A stretch of 64,000 nucleotides of DNA from Panicum virgatum. Lineage: Eukaryota > Streptophyta > Magnoliopsida > Poales > Poaceae. Position numbers and translations under genes: made by a program. The notes below the pieces were generated by a model. The model did no database searches and was not told the origin of the DNA. It was given only the letters and a program-made list of their open reading frames with translations. Location: the NCBI RefSeq assembly GCF_016808335.1, contig NC_053146.1:35894470-35958469 (forward strand), in the 5' to 3' direction. This document shows, one piece after another, positions 43,766 to 55,996 of the stretch; positions within the stretch are counted from its first letter, which is position 1, and each line of letters begins with the position of its first letter.

Positions 43766-45646
43766 ATGGATTCTCTAGGACCTCCTCCACGTTTCGATGG
43801 CACGGGCTTCCAATGTTGGAAAATTCTAATGCAATCCCACCTCCAAGCAAAGGGCCTAAATGTTTGGAGAGTTACAAGTGAAGGAACTAAGAGCAATAGT
43901 CAACAAGAGATGTAATATGATGCTATTGCCAAGTGTGCTATTTTAAACTCTCTTGGTGAAAATGTGTTTAACCGTGTGTTTGCTTGCGAAAATGCTAATG
44001 TCTTATGGAAAACTATTAGTGAGAACCATGAAGGAACAAAAGATGTTGCAAATTAAAAATATCACGTTCTCATTGATAAACTTAATAGTTTCAAGCAACT
44101 TGATCATGAAAATATCAAAACTATGTACTCACGGTTGAATATTCTTGTGAATGAGATTAATTCTTTAGATGTGAAGAAAATTGAAGATTTGGAACTCATT
44201 CGCAAGATCCTTCACTCACTTCGAAGGCCGGACTATGATTTGGTGACAACAATTCTATATGAGAAAGATCTCAACACAATGACACCAAACAAAGTCCTAA
44301 ACAAGGTGATCGCCCATGAGCTACGCCATGATATCAAGCCAAGAGCGCCACCTTATTCATCAACACAAAGCGCACTTGCATGCAAGCAAGTCAAAAAATT
44401 GAAGAAGATGGCCATCAAAGGTAGCTCAAGTGATGAGGAAGAAGAAGAAGCAAGAAGCTCCTCAAGTGATGATCAAGAGCCAATGCACCCCAACCTCTAC
44501 AAGCATGTTAAGAAGATGAACAAGTGCTTAAAGGAAATCAACTCAATGGGGTATATGGTCTTCCTCAAAGATGGGTCTCACCATCAACTTATGAAGGTTG
44601 AGAAGAAGTTTAAAAAGAACAAGCAAAAGAAGGAGAAGAAACCCAAGCATGAATCATTTGCCATATTTGGTGAATGGGTAAGCGGTGGTGAAGAATCAAG
44701 TGCTAGCTCAAGTGATGAATCAAGCAAGAGATTCACCACCCGCACCAACTTCGGATCATCATCAAACACTTGCCTTATGGCCAAAGGTATGGAGAGCGAT
44801 GTAAGTGATGATATCTCCGATTCTCCTTCAATTGATGAACTTCTTGACCTTGTTCATGAGCACCAAAAAGTCATTAAGAAACAATCAAAAGAAATTAAAA
44901 ACCTTAGTGCTCTCAAAGACCTAAATGCTTCTCTTGCTACAAACTTTGAAAATTTGATGTGCAAATTCAATTTGCTTAGCAAGGAGCATGAAGAGCTCAA
45001 ATTAAAATTTGAGAGCATTAATGATACTAATAACTCTTTGGAAATAAAGCAAACTATCCCTTGTGCAGTTCCTATCTCTAGGGTAGATGCTTCAACTTCT
45101 TGCATTGATTTAATTGATGATTCTTGCTCTAACCCTTGCAATGAGAAATGCAATGAGAATATTGTTGTAGAATTATGTGATGATCTCATTACCAAGGAGA
45201 ATGATGAGCTCAAGCAAGAAGTGGAAAAGCTCATGAAGGACTTGTATAGATTGAAGGGCAAAGGCATGGAGAGTAATGTCCAACCTTCTCAAGATAACCA
45301 TGAGAACATGGTGAAGAAGCTTGAGAAGGGGTCCACCGTGACTTGCTCTAAGTGCCACAAAGAAGGCCACAAGTCCAACAAGTGTCCTCAACCAAGGAAG
45401 AAGCTTTCGGATGAGAAGAACAAAAAGAAACTCACAATTAAGAGTTCTCTCATCTACACCAAGCCCAACCGGAGGAACAAAAGCAATAGCACCTCCTATG
45501 TGATCAAAAAGATGATCAATGGCAAGGTGGTTGCTCACAAGGTTGGGAAGCAAGGAAGGAGTTGGAACCGCCCCATTTGGGTGCCCAAGGATGTCATCAT
45601 CAATATGAAGGGTCCTCAAATGGTGTGGGTTCCAAAGGAGATGTGA
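43766..45646 (+). pseudogene. Copia gag with two internal stops
   Basis: The ATG at 43766 starts MDSLGPPPRFDGTGFQCWK, a typical copia gag beginning. The frame continues unshifted to 45646, with TAA at 43913-43915 and again at 44054-44056. After the stops it runs 507 codons open. A gag helical domain (LNILVNEINSLDVKKIEDLE) comes first, then acidic/serine-rich segments, a long coiled coil around 44840-45260, and a CCHC zinc knuckle (CSKCHKEGHKSNKC near 45350). A basic tail follows (KKKLTIKSSLIYTKPNRRNK). Gag forms the particle that packages retrotransposon RNA; it is often the only gene kept by elements that rely on others for enzymes. Confidence 0.88.
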
Positions 45647-47042
45647 AGCCCAAAAACGGCTTCGGGGGATTTGGAGGCTTAACTTACAAGTTGAAGTAAA
45701 GGTTCAAGCCAAAACAAGCTAAGCTCACAACTTGAACATACGTTGCCCAAGTCCCCCATGTAAAGGTAATGGTAGCTAGAATTCAATTCAAGCATCATAT
45801 AGCTCCATTGCTTCTTGCTAGGATAGTTGCATTGCATCTCCTAGTGTTATATATGGTGGGTTGCTTGTGTCATGACTCTAACCCATGAGCAACCTACATG
45901 GTTTAATAAGTGTGTAGAAAGCTACACAAGATTACTCTTCATGGTACATGGACTTCATGAGGTAAGTATTTCATATGTGTACCATGAACACAAGCTATAG
46001 GGTGAACTTCCCAATTGTGTCAAAATCAATGTGCATACATTTGCTTGGTGATTCAAACACTAAATGCACACATTTAGGGGGAGTTCATCCTATGGCTTGT
46101 GATTTTGAGACTAACATGTCTACAAGTTTATCTTTTGTAGTCTCACTTGGAGTTAGCACTCTAAGAGAATGTTTCTCACGATCAATGTGAACAAACAACT
46201 CTATAAGAGTGATTAGATAAATTGTGTTTCATGCATATTGAGCCATGCTCTATTGAACTTAAAATGCTCATATCTAAGTTCATAAGCTATGCGCTCATAC
46301 ATTTGCTTAACCTTGGTTTACCAAGAGCTCTTCTTTTAAAGACATTCAATTGGTACATGCAAGGTAAACAATTACCCCCGGAGGTATGCAAGGTTCTAAA
46401 TTCTTTCATTTGGTATCATTGTCATATCCTATTTATTTTAGAGCTACCTCCGTGCATGATATGATCTAAGCTTTCTAGTTTAAACATTTAGTTATGCACT
46501 TGATTTTCACATTATCATTTTGTGCACATACTTGTGGAAAGCTTAGCTCATGTCATGCTAGTTTTGTGATTTTGTGATCCACCATAGTGAAGTTTTCAAT
46601 TGGTATCTTCATTGATATCATACAATTGGATCATGAATCATGGAACTAACTCCCTAGGCTACTAATCTTCTCTTGAGCTATATTGTTTTGCAAGACCTTG
46701 TTTTTAGGAGCAAGACCTTTTAGGTGATTTGATTCCAAAGGGGGAGAAATGTGGATCAAAGCAAGGTGTTTTCTCTAGGAAAAGAAGTATATCCCAAAGG
46801 GGGAGAAATACCTAAGTGAATCAAGTCATGAGGGGGAAGTAGCGAAAAAGGGGGAGAATCAAAGGGGGGGAATCATGGTTTTAGGGGGAGGCCAAGTCAT
46901 CATTGGATGATGGTAAACATCCAAGCAAGCGTAAGCGGTTTTCAATTAATTTCAATTGGTATCAAGTGGTTAAATCTGTCAATTTTTGCAATTTTATGCT
47001 TGCTTTGATTGTGTTGTTATCAATCACCAAAAAGGGGGAGAT
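45647..47042 (+). other. 3' noncoding region with multiple polypurine tracts
   Basis: No gene. From about 46738 on, AAGGGGGAG-type tracts appear at least six times (near 46738, 46797, 46831, 46849, 46863, 46884), ending with the working tract AAAAAGGGGGAGAT directly before the 3' LTR. Another GGGGGAG tract lies near 46077. Confidence 0.8.
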
Positions 47043-48563
47043 TGTAACGAACATGGCACCATTTATGTCATTTCGAGTGATTTTGGTGATCGAATGACAA
47101 CACAACACTTGGACTAATATGATTGTTAAGATGATCATTCTCAGGCTTTTAGGTTCAAGTGATGACAAAGAGAAAGAGAAGATAGGCGTAGCAAGGCCCG
47201 AAGGGCCGCCCCTATGGGGGTTCTGCTACCCGGTTAGCGGACGGGGGTCGAGGGGGAGCCGCCCCTCGCGGGTCTCAGGGCAGTGCCCTGAAATCTCTTC
47301 GGATCCGGAGCACCGGAAGAACCGATGCCTAAGCATCGGTGCATCCAACGCTTGTCGGAAGAACCGGCACTATGAAGTTTGATGCAGAAGGGAATTGAAG
47401 CCAAGTCAGCCTATAGGCACCGGTTGAACCGACGGGTCAAAAAGGGGGCATCGGTGCATTGGGCGTCCTATGTTCCAGAGACGATCTCAAGACCCCAGGA
47501 GAAGATTCTTCAGCACCGGTTGAACCGGTGAAGCATCGGTGCATACCATCGGTGTAATGACGCCAGCTGTCAGGAGAAGATTCGTAAGCACCGGATGAAC
47601 CGGTGATGCATCGGAACAAAGCATCGGTTCAACCGGTGGTCACTGCATCGGCTGTCAGGACTTCAACGGCTACTTCGGTTTATGAGTGACCGGAAGAACC
47701 GACACTACCCCTGCCAGAGCATCGGTTCTTCCGGTGATACGCAGATTTTCAGCTAACCGTTGGAGCAACGGCTACAAGACTTGGTGGCCTATATATACGC
47801 CTCACCCCGGCCATTTGAAGATTGCTGGAGTTGCTGGACATCCCACACACACCCAAGAACATCTCCAAGCCATACAAAAGCATCAAGATCATATCCTTAG
47901 CCCTTAGCACACTTTGAGCGTGTTGTGTAAAGGCTAGCTCTTAGTGAGTGTGATTGCAAGACCTTGAGCCTTTGTGCTGTGGTTCTCTAGTGAACCAAAA
48001 CAAGAGCTTGGTGTGCCGGCACCTCGGAGCGTGAAGCTCGCTGGCAACGTCATTGACCCTCCGACTTGGTGTGGAGCGGCGATGACATCTTTGTGCGGGG
48101 GACGTGGAGACCCCCATCCTTTGTGGAGAAGCTCCTTAGTGGAACCCGGGGCCAAGGTGACCGTGATTGTGTTCACGGAAGAGACTTGGTGGCCGAGTAG
48201 CAATACTCTTAGTGAGTGCTACAACAACGTAGATGTAGGTGTGCCTTTGTGGCTAACCGAACCATGGGATAAACACCCGTGTCAAGAGTTTGCTATCTCC
48301 TATCCCGCTCTTTAAGCTTCGGCATTTATTACTTGCAACCTTTGTGCCTTTACTTTCATAGAGTAGTTTCTTGTTAGGAAAGGCTATAGGATGCATAACT
48401 CTTTTGGGATAGGGGTTTCACACTAGAACAACCTAGTTGCACATCTAGATAGCTTGTTTTAGTTTAAGTTTTGTGCAAACTAGTTGGAGCCATAGGTCAA
48501 AGTTTTTATTAGTGCCTAATTCACCCCCTCCCCCTCTTAGGCTAGAGCACCCGATTCCTTTCA
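47043..48563 (+). repeat. 3' LTR of the gag-only element
   Basis: A single-unit LTR of 1521 bp from TGTAACGAACATGG to CGATTCCTTTCA, with one TATA box (TATATATA near 47790) and one palindromic motif array (about 47290-47730). Confidence 0.93.
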
Positions 48564-48727
48564 TACTACAAATCTACAATGAATGTCTTCTAGTGGCTTA
48601 ACAGGATCCTGCGGCCACCAATCTTTCTTGTAGAGAAGAGAAAGGATAGGCTTCTTCAGATTTAGAACCCTCACAAGTACATCTAAATTAAGTAAACGGC
48701 AATATTCTTCAACAAAAAGGATCGGAG
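48564..48727 (-). pseudogene. Host gene terminal exon, proximal part
   Basis: The minus strand begins after a good acceptor (TTTCTGATTTCAG, 48742-48728) and reads PILFVEEYCRLLNLDVLVRV, then LNLKKPILSLLYKKDWWPQD and PVKPLEDIHCRFVV, where the retrotransposon interrupts it. Joined across the insertion the exon is about 200 bp and ends EKKHEDLVWLS-stop. The composition looks like conserved host protein, but I do not recognise the family. Upstream exons were not found; an Athila-type element lies directly upstream. Confidence 0.65.
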
Positions 48728-48779
48728 CTGAAATCAGAAACAAGTAATTTTAGTATTAACCTATCAATATAGCCTGAAA

Positions 48780-50950
48780 AGTAATGGTGGCATAACTCAT
48801 CGATGAAAGGCAGCAGGAAGTGGTCCTTCTTCGTAGCCATCATGAGTTTTCTGTAGTCGATGCACATCCTCCATCATGTGACGGTTCGTTGAGGAATTAG
48901 CTCATTCTTACTATTTTCCATTACCGCCATACCTCCTTTCTTAGGCACAACCTGCACGGAGCTCACCCACTCGCTGTGTGGGATGGGATAGATGATTCCA
49001 GCCTGTAGAAGCTTGAGGACCTCCTTCTTCACAACTTCCCTCGTGGCATTGTTCAACCTTCATTGGGGTTCCCTGGAATGTGTTATTTCTGGGCCAAGAG
49101 GGATCCGGTGTGTGCAAAGAGCAAGGTTGATGCTCTTAAGATCCTGAAGAGCGTAGGCGCGTAGCCGAAAATAGGTCGATGCTTTTCTAGAATAGCGATG
49201 AGTTTTGTTGTCTCCTCTTCTAAGAGTTTATCACTGATGATTACGAGAGACTCTACATAACTATTTAAGAAGGCATATCTGAGCCTAGAAGGTAAGGGTT
49301 TGAGCTCGAGAGGGGGTCATGATGGTTTTTCAAAATGGGGGAGTTCGAAGGATTTGTCTGAATCATCTTCCTCCTTGATGAATTCAATGACGTCTCTTTC
49401 GAGAGCCAATTCTGGTGAATCGAAGACCGCGACGGCCATCACTTTCTCGTTTGGCTCAATGATAGGGCAATCCTCCACAAAACAATTTCCTGATCAAGAG
49501 ATTAGAACACGGAGAGATTCTTTCCCGATATTGATGTTAAGGTTTCCTTGGTAAATCCTTAAGGAGTGCCTTAATGGGATGGACAATAAGAAAATCGAAG
49601 TTGAGATCTTCAAAAACATGGAAATCCTAGATAACCTTGTTGTCTTTGTGCCATATAAACACGTTCTTGATCACCCCGTAACTGCTCACGAGAGATCTGA
49701 TGACCCTCTTGAGCTTTCGGTTAGTCAGAGTTAGAGTTTTGTTGCCTAAGAAGGCTAGCGCGAATTCATCGAACATGAGATTGGATCTAATAGTGGGGTT
49801 ATAGAGAACGTTGACATCCTGTTCCTGATACAACAACGGAGGGATGAGGAAGGAGAATCAATTTGACTAGGATTCAAGGATAACTCTCCTTCTTTCAGCC
49901 ACTCGTCGCTCATTAAAGCTGGCAACTCCTTTATGGTGTGTCAGAGATATTCCTCCTCGGATGGATCTAAAGGAGTGATGGGGGCTGGTGGTCACTTCTG
50001 ATAGAAAAAGTTTGAGGTGTTTCCAAAATCTTCCAAGAGATCATCCTCAAAATCTTGAAGAAACTCCAGAGGTTGAGGATCCTCTTCCTCCGGTGTCTCG
50101 GGTTTTATTTCATGAAAGGGTTCAGGAGTCAAATCTATGGATTGTCTTTCTGTAGGTTCATATTCGATCACTAGAATTTCCTCTTGACACATCTCGGATT
50201 CTACTAGGGGTGGCTCATGCACACAAACAAAAGAAGTTCTGTCCATAATCTTGTTAAGGACTTCCTTTCCTTCTATTGGAGTTAAATGTGCAAAAGATCC
50301 TCCAGATGTGAGATCGAGGTGGTGTGCAGACTCCTTATCATGCCCCGTGTAAAAATGTTGAAGCAACAAATGATCGGGCAAAGACAAGTCGGGTCCTGAA
50401 GGAACCAATAAGGTAAATCGGGCCCAAGCTACACCAATTAATTCCTTGTCATTCTAGCAGAAGTTTAAAACATCCGCTCTAAGAGCGCAAATGTGGGAGA
50501 GTGGGAAGAACGCGGAACAAAAAATTTCCCGAAGTTCAATCCAATTTCTGTGCACGCATCCTGCAATGCGAGACTACCATCGCTTCGCTTCCTCCGTAAG
50601 GGAGAAAGGAAACAACTTTATGTGTCAGGCTGGAAATTTTCAGATACGAGCACACTTGCTCAAATTCATGCAGATGATGGTTGGATTTTCGAAACCCCTT
50701 CCTGAAAAGGAATTTTTTATGAACTAAAGCTATAAAGCCAGAGCTGAGTTCATAGCTGGTTGAAAAAATTGGGTTGGAAAGTGATGGTCGCTCATAGAAC
50801 TCATTCTTGGGTGCAGAGAACCAATGAAGGGACAACTGCTCCATAGATAGCGGGGGTATATATAGAATCAAAGAAAATGAAAAGGATACGTGGACGATTG
50901 AGTCCGAAGATATTATAACTGCCGCTCTTCGGCAACATCGCCAGAAAGCT
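48780..50950 (-). pseudogene. Decayed Athila-type gypsy element: gag and start of RT
   Basis: Reading on the minus strand from 50950: a gag-like frame (SLSNPIFSTSYELSSGFIAL, then HLHEFEQVCSYL), a linker (GPDLSLPDHLLLQHFYTGHD and ITSGGSFAH-like SGGSFAHLTPIEGKEVL), protease-region remnants near 49600-49850, and the RT N-terminus (VVKKEVLKLLQAGIIYPI, SEWVSSVQVVPKKGG, NELIPQRTVT). It stops near KDHFLLPFIDEL at about 48790, before the RT active site. Frames are broken many times. These segments are characteristic of the Athila lineage. The 3' half is missing. Confidence 0.85.
50930..50943 (-). other. Primer-binding site resembling tRNA-Asp
   Basis: Minus-strand TGGCGATGTTGCCG, 7 bases from the LTR. 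It resembles the tRNA-Asp site used by Athila/Tat elements, with a two-base difference. Confidence 0.65.
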
Positions 50951-52173
50951 TGTTGGTATTTTTGAGCCTCACGAAAGAATCCGCAAGTGCACGGATACCA
51001 CTATAGCTTTCACCCAGGAGTATTCCAGAGTATCGTAAACATTAAGGAAGGTGAGTACACAATACTATCTAATATTCAAGTTCATCCAAGGACACAACAC
51101 CGGTAGGATCAAGGATAGAGAGGATTCTGCAAGTTTAAAATTTAAGATAAGAAAAGCCTAGCTTAAGTATTTATTTCGGGCAATCAGCTTCACTTGGATA
51201 AAACCAAAAGTTCTGATAATAAGGCTACTATCATGCACCCTCGAACATGGAGAATTACGATGGTAGAAAACATGACTGTCACCACTTGCAGACTACCTCT
51301 ATAAACCGTGGGATGCTACAACAATCGAAGGGTAAAGTCTAGTATAGACACCACACCTACACTATTTAGTAAACTATTTTTTACTAACTCTAGTCTTGGC
51401 CAACAGCATCGGTCTTTATCAGGAGTCTTAGACTAAAGCTATCCAAACTAAATTACTGAAATACTGAGAAGATCACGAATACTTACTATGATTGATAAGC
51501 ATCCATCAAGCTACAAGCGGGAGAAGAGTGCCGACAAACCCTGTAACTCCCCGTTTCCTCCTCACTCTCTCCCTATTTTCCTACACCTCTAGGCTGCCTA
51601 AGCACCTAGAAGAGAGCTTTCAAGCTCCAAGATGAAGGAGAGAGGAATGGCTTCAAGTGTTGGTGTACCTCATTTCTTCGCTCCCCCCTGTCATATTTAT
51701 AGAAGGGAGCCATGGGGTCTTCTGCCGTTAACTATTGCCCGAGCCTTCCCAAACCAACGTATATGACCAATGGGGAGCACCACGCCAAAGATTGAAGTCG
51801 GTGGCACAAAAACTTGTCAGACGACCGGCTTGGTCGGTCGAGCCCAATTCATCTCCAACCGACCTCATCTTTGGTCCTAAGGCCGACACGTGGACCCTCA
51901 TGCCTTTGGCATGTGATTGGGCTCAAGTATATGTCAGTTTCCGGCTCTAGTGGGCCCTTCAATCCGTGTGACACTACGTGTCGCGGTCTGATTGGCCGAA
52001 GTTTTGTGCCTTGGATCATGCCTTACCATTTAGCTATATTTGAGCTCAAATTCACCTGCACACAATTTCATACCAGCATCTGTGGAATTCATTAATATTT
52101 AGCTCTATGTTAGCATTTATTCCTTTATATACATGGTTTTTGTGCAAGACTTGGCAGTCAAAATAGACCATCA
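50951..52173 (-). repeat. 5' LTR of the Athila-type element
   Basis: On the minus strand it begins TGATGGTC and ends ACCAACA, about 1223 bp. The segment GTTGGTATTTTTGAGCCTCA and the following ATCCGCAAGTGCACGGAT are familiar from grass Athila/Tat LTRs. No partner LTR is present. Confidence 0.8.
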
Positions 52174-54325
52174 ACAGCTGGCCTCCGATTCAAAGATAGT
52201 GTCACGCATCACGTGTACACGCTTGTTCTCTAGATCATAGGTGCAGTAGCCCTTGATACGCTCATTGTAACCCATGAAGATCATGGTCGTGCTGCATTCA
52301 TCAAGCTTGCAAAGTTGTGGGTGAACATCTTGATGTAGAACACACACCCGAATGTTTGGCGTCAAGTCGTCTAGGCTCATGGTGGGAGCACGATAAAGAA
52401 GGTACACTATCCTCATGACGACCTCCCCCCAAACTCTACTGGTAACTTATGCTGCTTCATCACCACACGCGTTGTCGCCACCACGGTATGGTTCCGCCTC
52501 TCGACAACACCATTCTACTGCAAGCTGCATGGCGCAGTGAACTGGTGCTGCACACTGTGTCCCTCAAAATGGCGTCAAACTCATCGGAGGTGAATTCGCG
52601 ACCGTGGTCAGTGTGGATAACACGCTGCTTCCTGCTGCATTCTGCTTCTGCCGCTACCTGAATGCGAGATGAATTGAAGTCGTCGCGTTGCCTTTCCCGG
52701 CTAGAAGGGCCACCCACATGTAGCAGGTGAAGTCATTGACCAGCAAAAGGAAATAGCAGTGTCCACAAGTGTCGTAGGTGTGATCAAACCGCAGACAACG
52801 CCAGCGATGAGGTCAAGACATCCTTTAGCCTGTAAGTTTGCCTACTTGGGGAAGGGTGTGCAATGATGCTTGGTGGTGATGTAGACATCACAGAACTGGT
52901 CCATGTGCTCGAACTTCCAGCAGCTTGTGCACTATCTTGAGGCGCGACATGTGTTGCAGTGCGTTGAAGGAAATGTGGCCGAACTGGTCATGGCACCTCC
53001 ATGCGTTGTCATCATGTAAAGTGGCAAAGCAGATGGGGCGCGCGACATTGAGGCGCAGCATGTACAGATGATTGGTGTCACACCGCACTTAGGTGAGGAG
53101 CCACTGCTACCGATCCCAAATGCAAAGCACAACATCGTTGATGTGGATCGTGGCGCCATTCTCATCAAGCTAGCCAAGGCACGTGATGCTGTTACAGAGC
53201 CGCGAAACGTAATCAAGATGCTCGACGTTGTCGTCCGCAGCTCCAAGGAACACCTGCGCGCGCGGCTCTTCGAGGTGCACACTCTCCGAGGCCACCAAGA
53301 GCACACAAACATGTGCCATAAGAAGTGTGGGCTCCTTGTCATCCCCATCAGCTAGGGTGAGGTGTGCCTGCACCTTCTTGGGCTTGTGGCAATCCTTTTC
53401 CCAATGCCCAAAGTGACCGTAGGTTAGGCACCTATCCTTGTCATCGTCGTTGCCTCCATCCTTGGTGTTGGGTGCTTGATTCTGCTTCTCGCATGCAGCA
53501 CGGGAGCGACATCGTCCACCGCCTCTAGCCTTGGGTAGCTTGGAGCTCCCTCACCATCACATTTCTTCTTCATCCGAGCTAGCCACTTCTCGGTGAAGTA
53601 GAGCTTGCTGCCGGACAACAATAGCTGATTTGGGTCTGCTTGTGGCAGCGTGTCATCATGATCATCCACATCCATCAACCGGCCAGTTACCTTCTCGATC
53701 GTGAGCTCCGTTGGGTCAAGCAGAGTCTTGATCGACATAGAGATCTACGAGTACTTCTTAGGGACAACGCACAAAATCTTCTCAATGACTCGTTGCTCAT
53801 TGATAGTGTTGCCATAGATGCTCAGCGAACTCATCAGGCAGGAGAGGCGAAGCACAAAGTTGTAAACATGCTCGCCATCGTGGAAGGAGACCAGCTCCCA
53901 CTCCCTACACAGCCGCTATATGGTTGTCTTGCAGGCGCGATCAAAGCCGATGTGAATCAACTTGATCCTCCCACCTCCTTGGATATCTTCTTCACCGTCA
54001 AGGTGTCTATCATCTTTGCAAGCACAGTGAAAAAGATGGCATCAAGCACCATGCGATCCTCCTAGCTATCAGCATCACCATGCTCGACCGCGTCCTAGAG
54101 GCCTCGAGCCTTTAGCTTCACCTTCATGAGGAGGCTCCAATCCTCATAGTTGCCATGTGTCAGTTGTGAGAATGGTGCGCCTACCACCTCCTTCGCCATG
54201 GGCTGGATGACTACGTCTGGTGGGTCCTGGCGCCTCCCGTGCTGTGTTGTGAGGAGGGAACAATGATGCTACATCTGCCACACGGAGTTGCGGCTTGGGC
54301 CATTCACAGCCGAAGCTGACGCCAT
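52174..54325 (-). pseudogene. Decayed copia element: gag to integrase
   Basis: Reading on the minus strand: ATG at 54325 (MASASAVNGPS), gag around 54170-53424 (HGNYEDWSLLMKVKL and later KTLLDPTELTIEKVTGRL), a degraded zinc-knuckle region, protease remnants near 53400-53080, the GAG-pre-integrase segment (CHDQFGHISFNALQHMSR near 53000), integrase remnants (HTDHGREFTSDEF near 52620) and the linker after integrase (TTMIFMGYNERIKGYCTYDL near 52290, then VHVMRDTIFE). Many frameshifts and stops. The RT end has been lost where the Athila LTR begins. Confidence 0.85.
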
Positions 54326-54340
54326 GGATCAACAACCTCG

Positions 54341-54352
54341 GCTCTGGTACCA
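54341..54352 (-). other. Primer-binding site of the minus-strand copia element
   Basis: Minus-strand TGGTACCAGAGC, one base from the initiator tRNA-Met site, adjacent to an LTR end reading CTCCAACA (minus strand). Confidence 0.75.
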
Positions 54353-54354
54353 AA

Positions 54355-54560
54355 TGTTGGAGTAGGCAGCAACTATAGGATGAGTTGGGAGGGAGAGAGT
54401 TTAAGTAGCACACAGTTCCAAACACCATTTTTAGATACAGATATGCACACATCGCACATTCGATAACCAAGTTGACATGTGAGGACCAAAATGTGTAAAG
54501 ATGAGTCCAAAGAACGGATGTGCAGAACCTTGAGATGAAAAACTACACATACTAAGGCTA
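54355..54560 (-). repeat. LTR of the minus-strand copia element (outer end uncertain)
   Basis: The inner end is certain: plus-strand TGTTGGAG at 54355, next to the primer site. The outer boundary cannot be fixed without a partner LTR; a TGTAGTTTTTCATC start on the minus strand near 54547 is one candidate. Confidence 0.5.
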
Positions 54561-55259
54561 TTCGCATTTGTTATACTCTATTTTCATCCTTTAAATAAAA
54601 GCAACATATAGAGTTGCTCACTATAATTTAATTATATAAAGTACTTTTGGTGCTATTGCTCTCCAAAATCATCACCATACGAAGTGAAGTATCCTTAGTA
54701 GGGATCTGATTGTACAGGAGCCTTTCACTAATGCACATTTCAAGTTGATAATTAACAAATTACGTTGTCGGCAAATACAAATCAAGGCTCTAGGAACAGC
54801 CGCCTGGAAAGTTCATGTGGACCTTGTTCTAACACACTTGACCTAGCATATGTCTAGGTAAACCAACTTCTCAATGAATCTGTTAAAAGTTGCAACATAG
54901 CCTTGTTGCCAGGATGCATGCATGAGAATCAGAAATGAGTGAAGACCAAGACTGTCAAAGTTCGCTACAGAAAAAGCCCAAGTACCAAAACAAAGTTGTG
55001 CTACGTATAACAATAGAATAATTGGAGCAATGACGGGACAAAATGGAAACATGTGTATCTTGGAGAGCAGCCAACAAAAGACAGCATCGACCATGCTGCA
55101 CACTTTTTGAGCAGGAAACAATGTTACATTATACCATCTGATCCAGTGATTAATTAACGAATATGTGCAAGACCTCATACTGCATTAAGATGCTTTCGCT
55201 TTGTGTAGTGTTGCCACCTGCACTCTCAGCTTCTATTAACATGCCCAATCCTGATTTCC
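54561..55259. other. Unassigned AT-rich stretch
   Basis: No gene, repeat or transposon end recognised. The minus-strand frame at 54843-55178 has no domain and no splice context. Confidence 0.4.
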
Positions 55260-55615
55260 GGTTGACGGTAACTTCCCTTCTCCGCGGCCGATTTAGATCT
55301 CACCCAACCTCCCACATGACGGGCCCAGTATACCTATCCGCGCGCCTTCTCCTTCACTCGCTCCTCTCTCCTTCCCACTTCCCCTTTATCTTCTTCCTCG
55401 GGGCGGATCTGAGCCGGCGCGCTCGAGCGGCTGCGGCCGGCGCGCTCGAGCGGCGGCACGGCAGCGGCGGCGGCCGGGTGGCGCGGCCGCCGGGAGATGC
55501 GGCAGCGGGGCGGCCGCGGCCGGGTGGCGCGGCGGCAGGGAGATGCGCCGGCGGGGCGGCCGCGGCTGGGTGGCGCGGCGGCGGGGGCCGTTGGTGGGGA
55601 GGCCGCCGCCACTCC
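55260..55615. repeat. GC-rich block with tandem GCGGCCGCGGC modules
   Basis: A pyrimidine-rich leader-like segment (55325-55400) precedes a tandem GC block in which GGGCGGCCGCGGC and GGTGGCGCGGC...GGGAGATGCG recur three times. All frames read as Ala/Gly/Arg/Pro low complexity. It could be the first exon of a lost gene; I cannot support a product. Confidence 0.5.
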
Positions 55616-55996
55616 AATAGGTTTTCCTTTTTTTTCTTTTTTTTAGTTTGTTTCTTTTTTCTTTTTTATTCAAAAAATTTGTACCTGTGTTTTTTATGTA
55701 AATTTTTTTCTTGAATTGTTTTCAATTTATTTCATAAAACTTTTCTTCCAAATTTTCTTGTATTTTTTTCTATCTCTCCAAAAATTTCTTGGAATTTTTT
55801 CTATCTTTTCGAATTTTTTCTTGATTTTTTTTTTCAAATTTTCTTGAAGTTCCGTTTGTTTCTCTAATGTTTACAAAAGTTTTTACCAATTTTTTTGGAT
55901 GCAAAATTTTTCTCTTCAGATTTTCTCAATTTGTTTCTCAAAATTTTCTATTTTAATTTTTTTTCTCGTCAAAATTTTTCTCTCTCCAAAATTTCT
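55616..55996. repeat. T-rich degenerate repeat tract
   Basis: About 380 bases of T-rich sequence in which AAATTTTCTTG/AATTTTTTC variants recur about every 30-40 bases, ending right at the copia LTR (55997). No coding potential. Confidence 0.65.

Larger units (their letters stand above)
39957..48563 (+). mobile_element. Gag-only, Sirevirus-like copia retrotransposon with an expanded 5' LTR
   Basis: The element starts TGTAACGAACATG and ends CCCGATTCCTTTCA, flanked by TACTA at 39952-39956 and 48564-48568. The 5' LTR is 3683 bp and the 3' LTR 1521 bp; the difference is extra tandem copies of an internal block. The interior (43640-47042) holds a primer-binding site, a gag gene with two stops, and a 3' region with many polypurine tracts. 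No protease, integrase or RT is present, so movement would have needed a partner element. Palindrome-rich LTRs and multiple polypurine tracts are Sirevirus traits. Confidence 0.92.

Noticed and set aside
54843..55178. Minus-strand 111-codon frame as a host membrane protein
   Set aside because: Hydrophobic by composition only; no supporting splice sites, promoter or recognisable domain.
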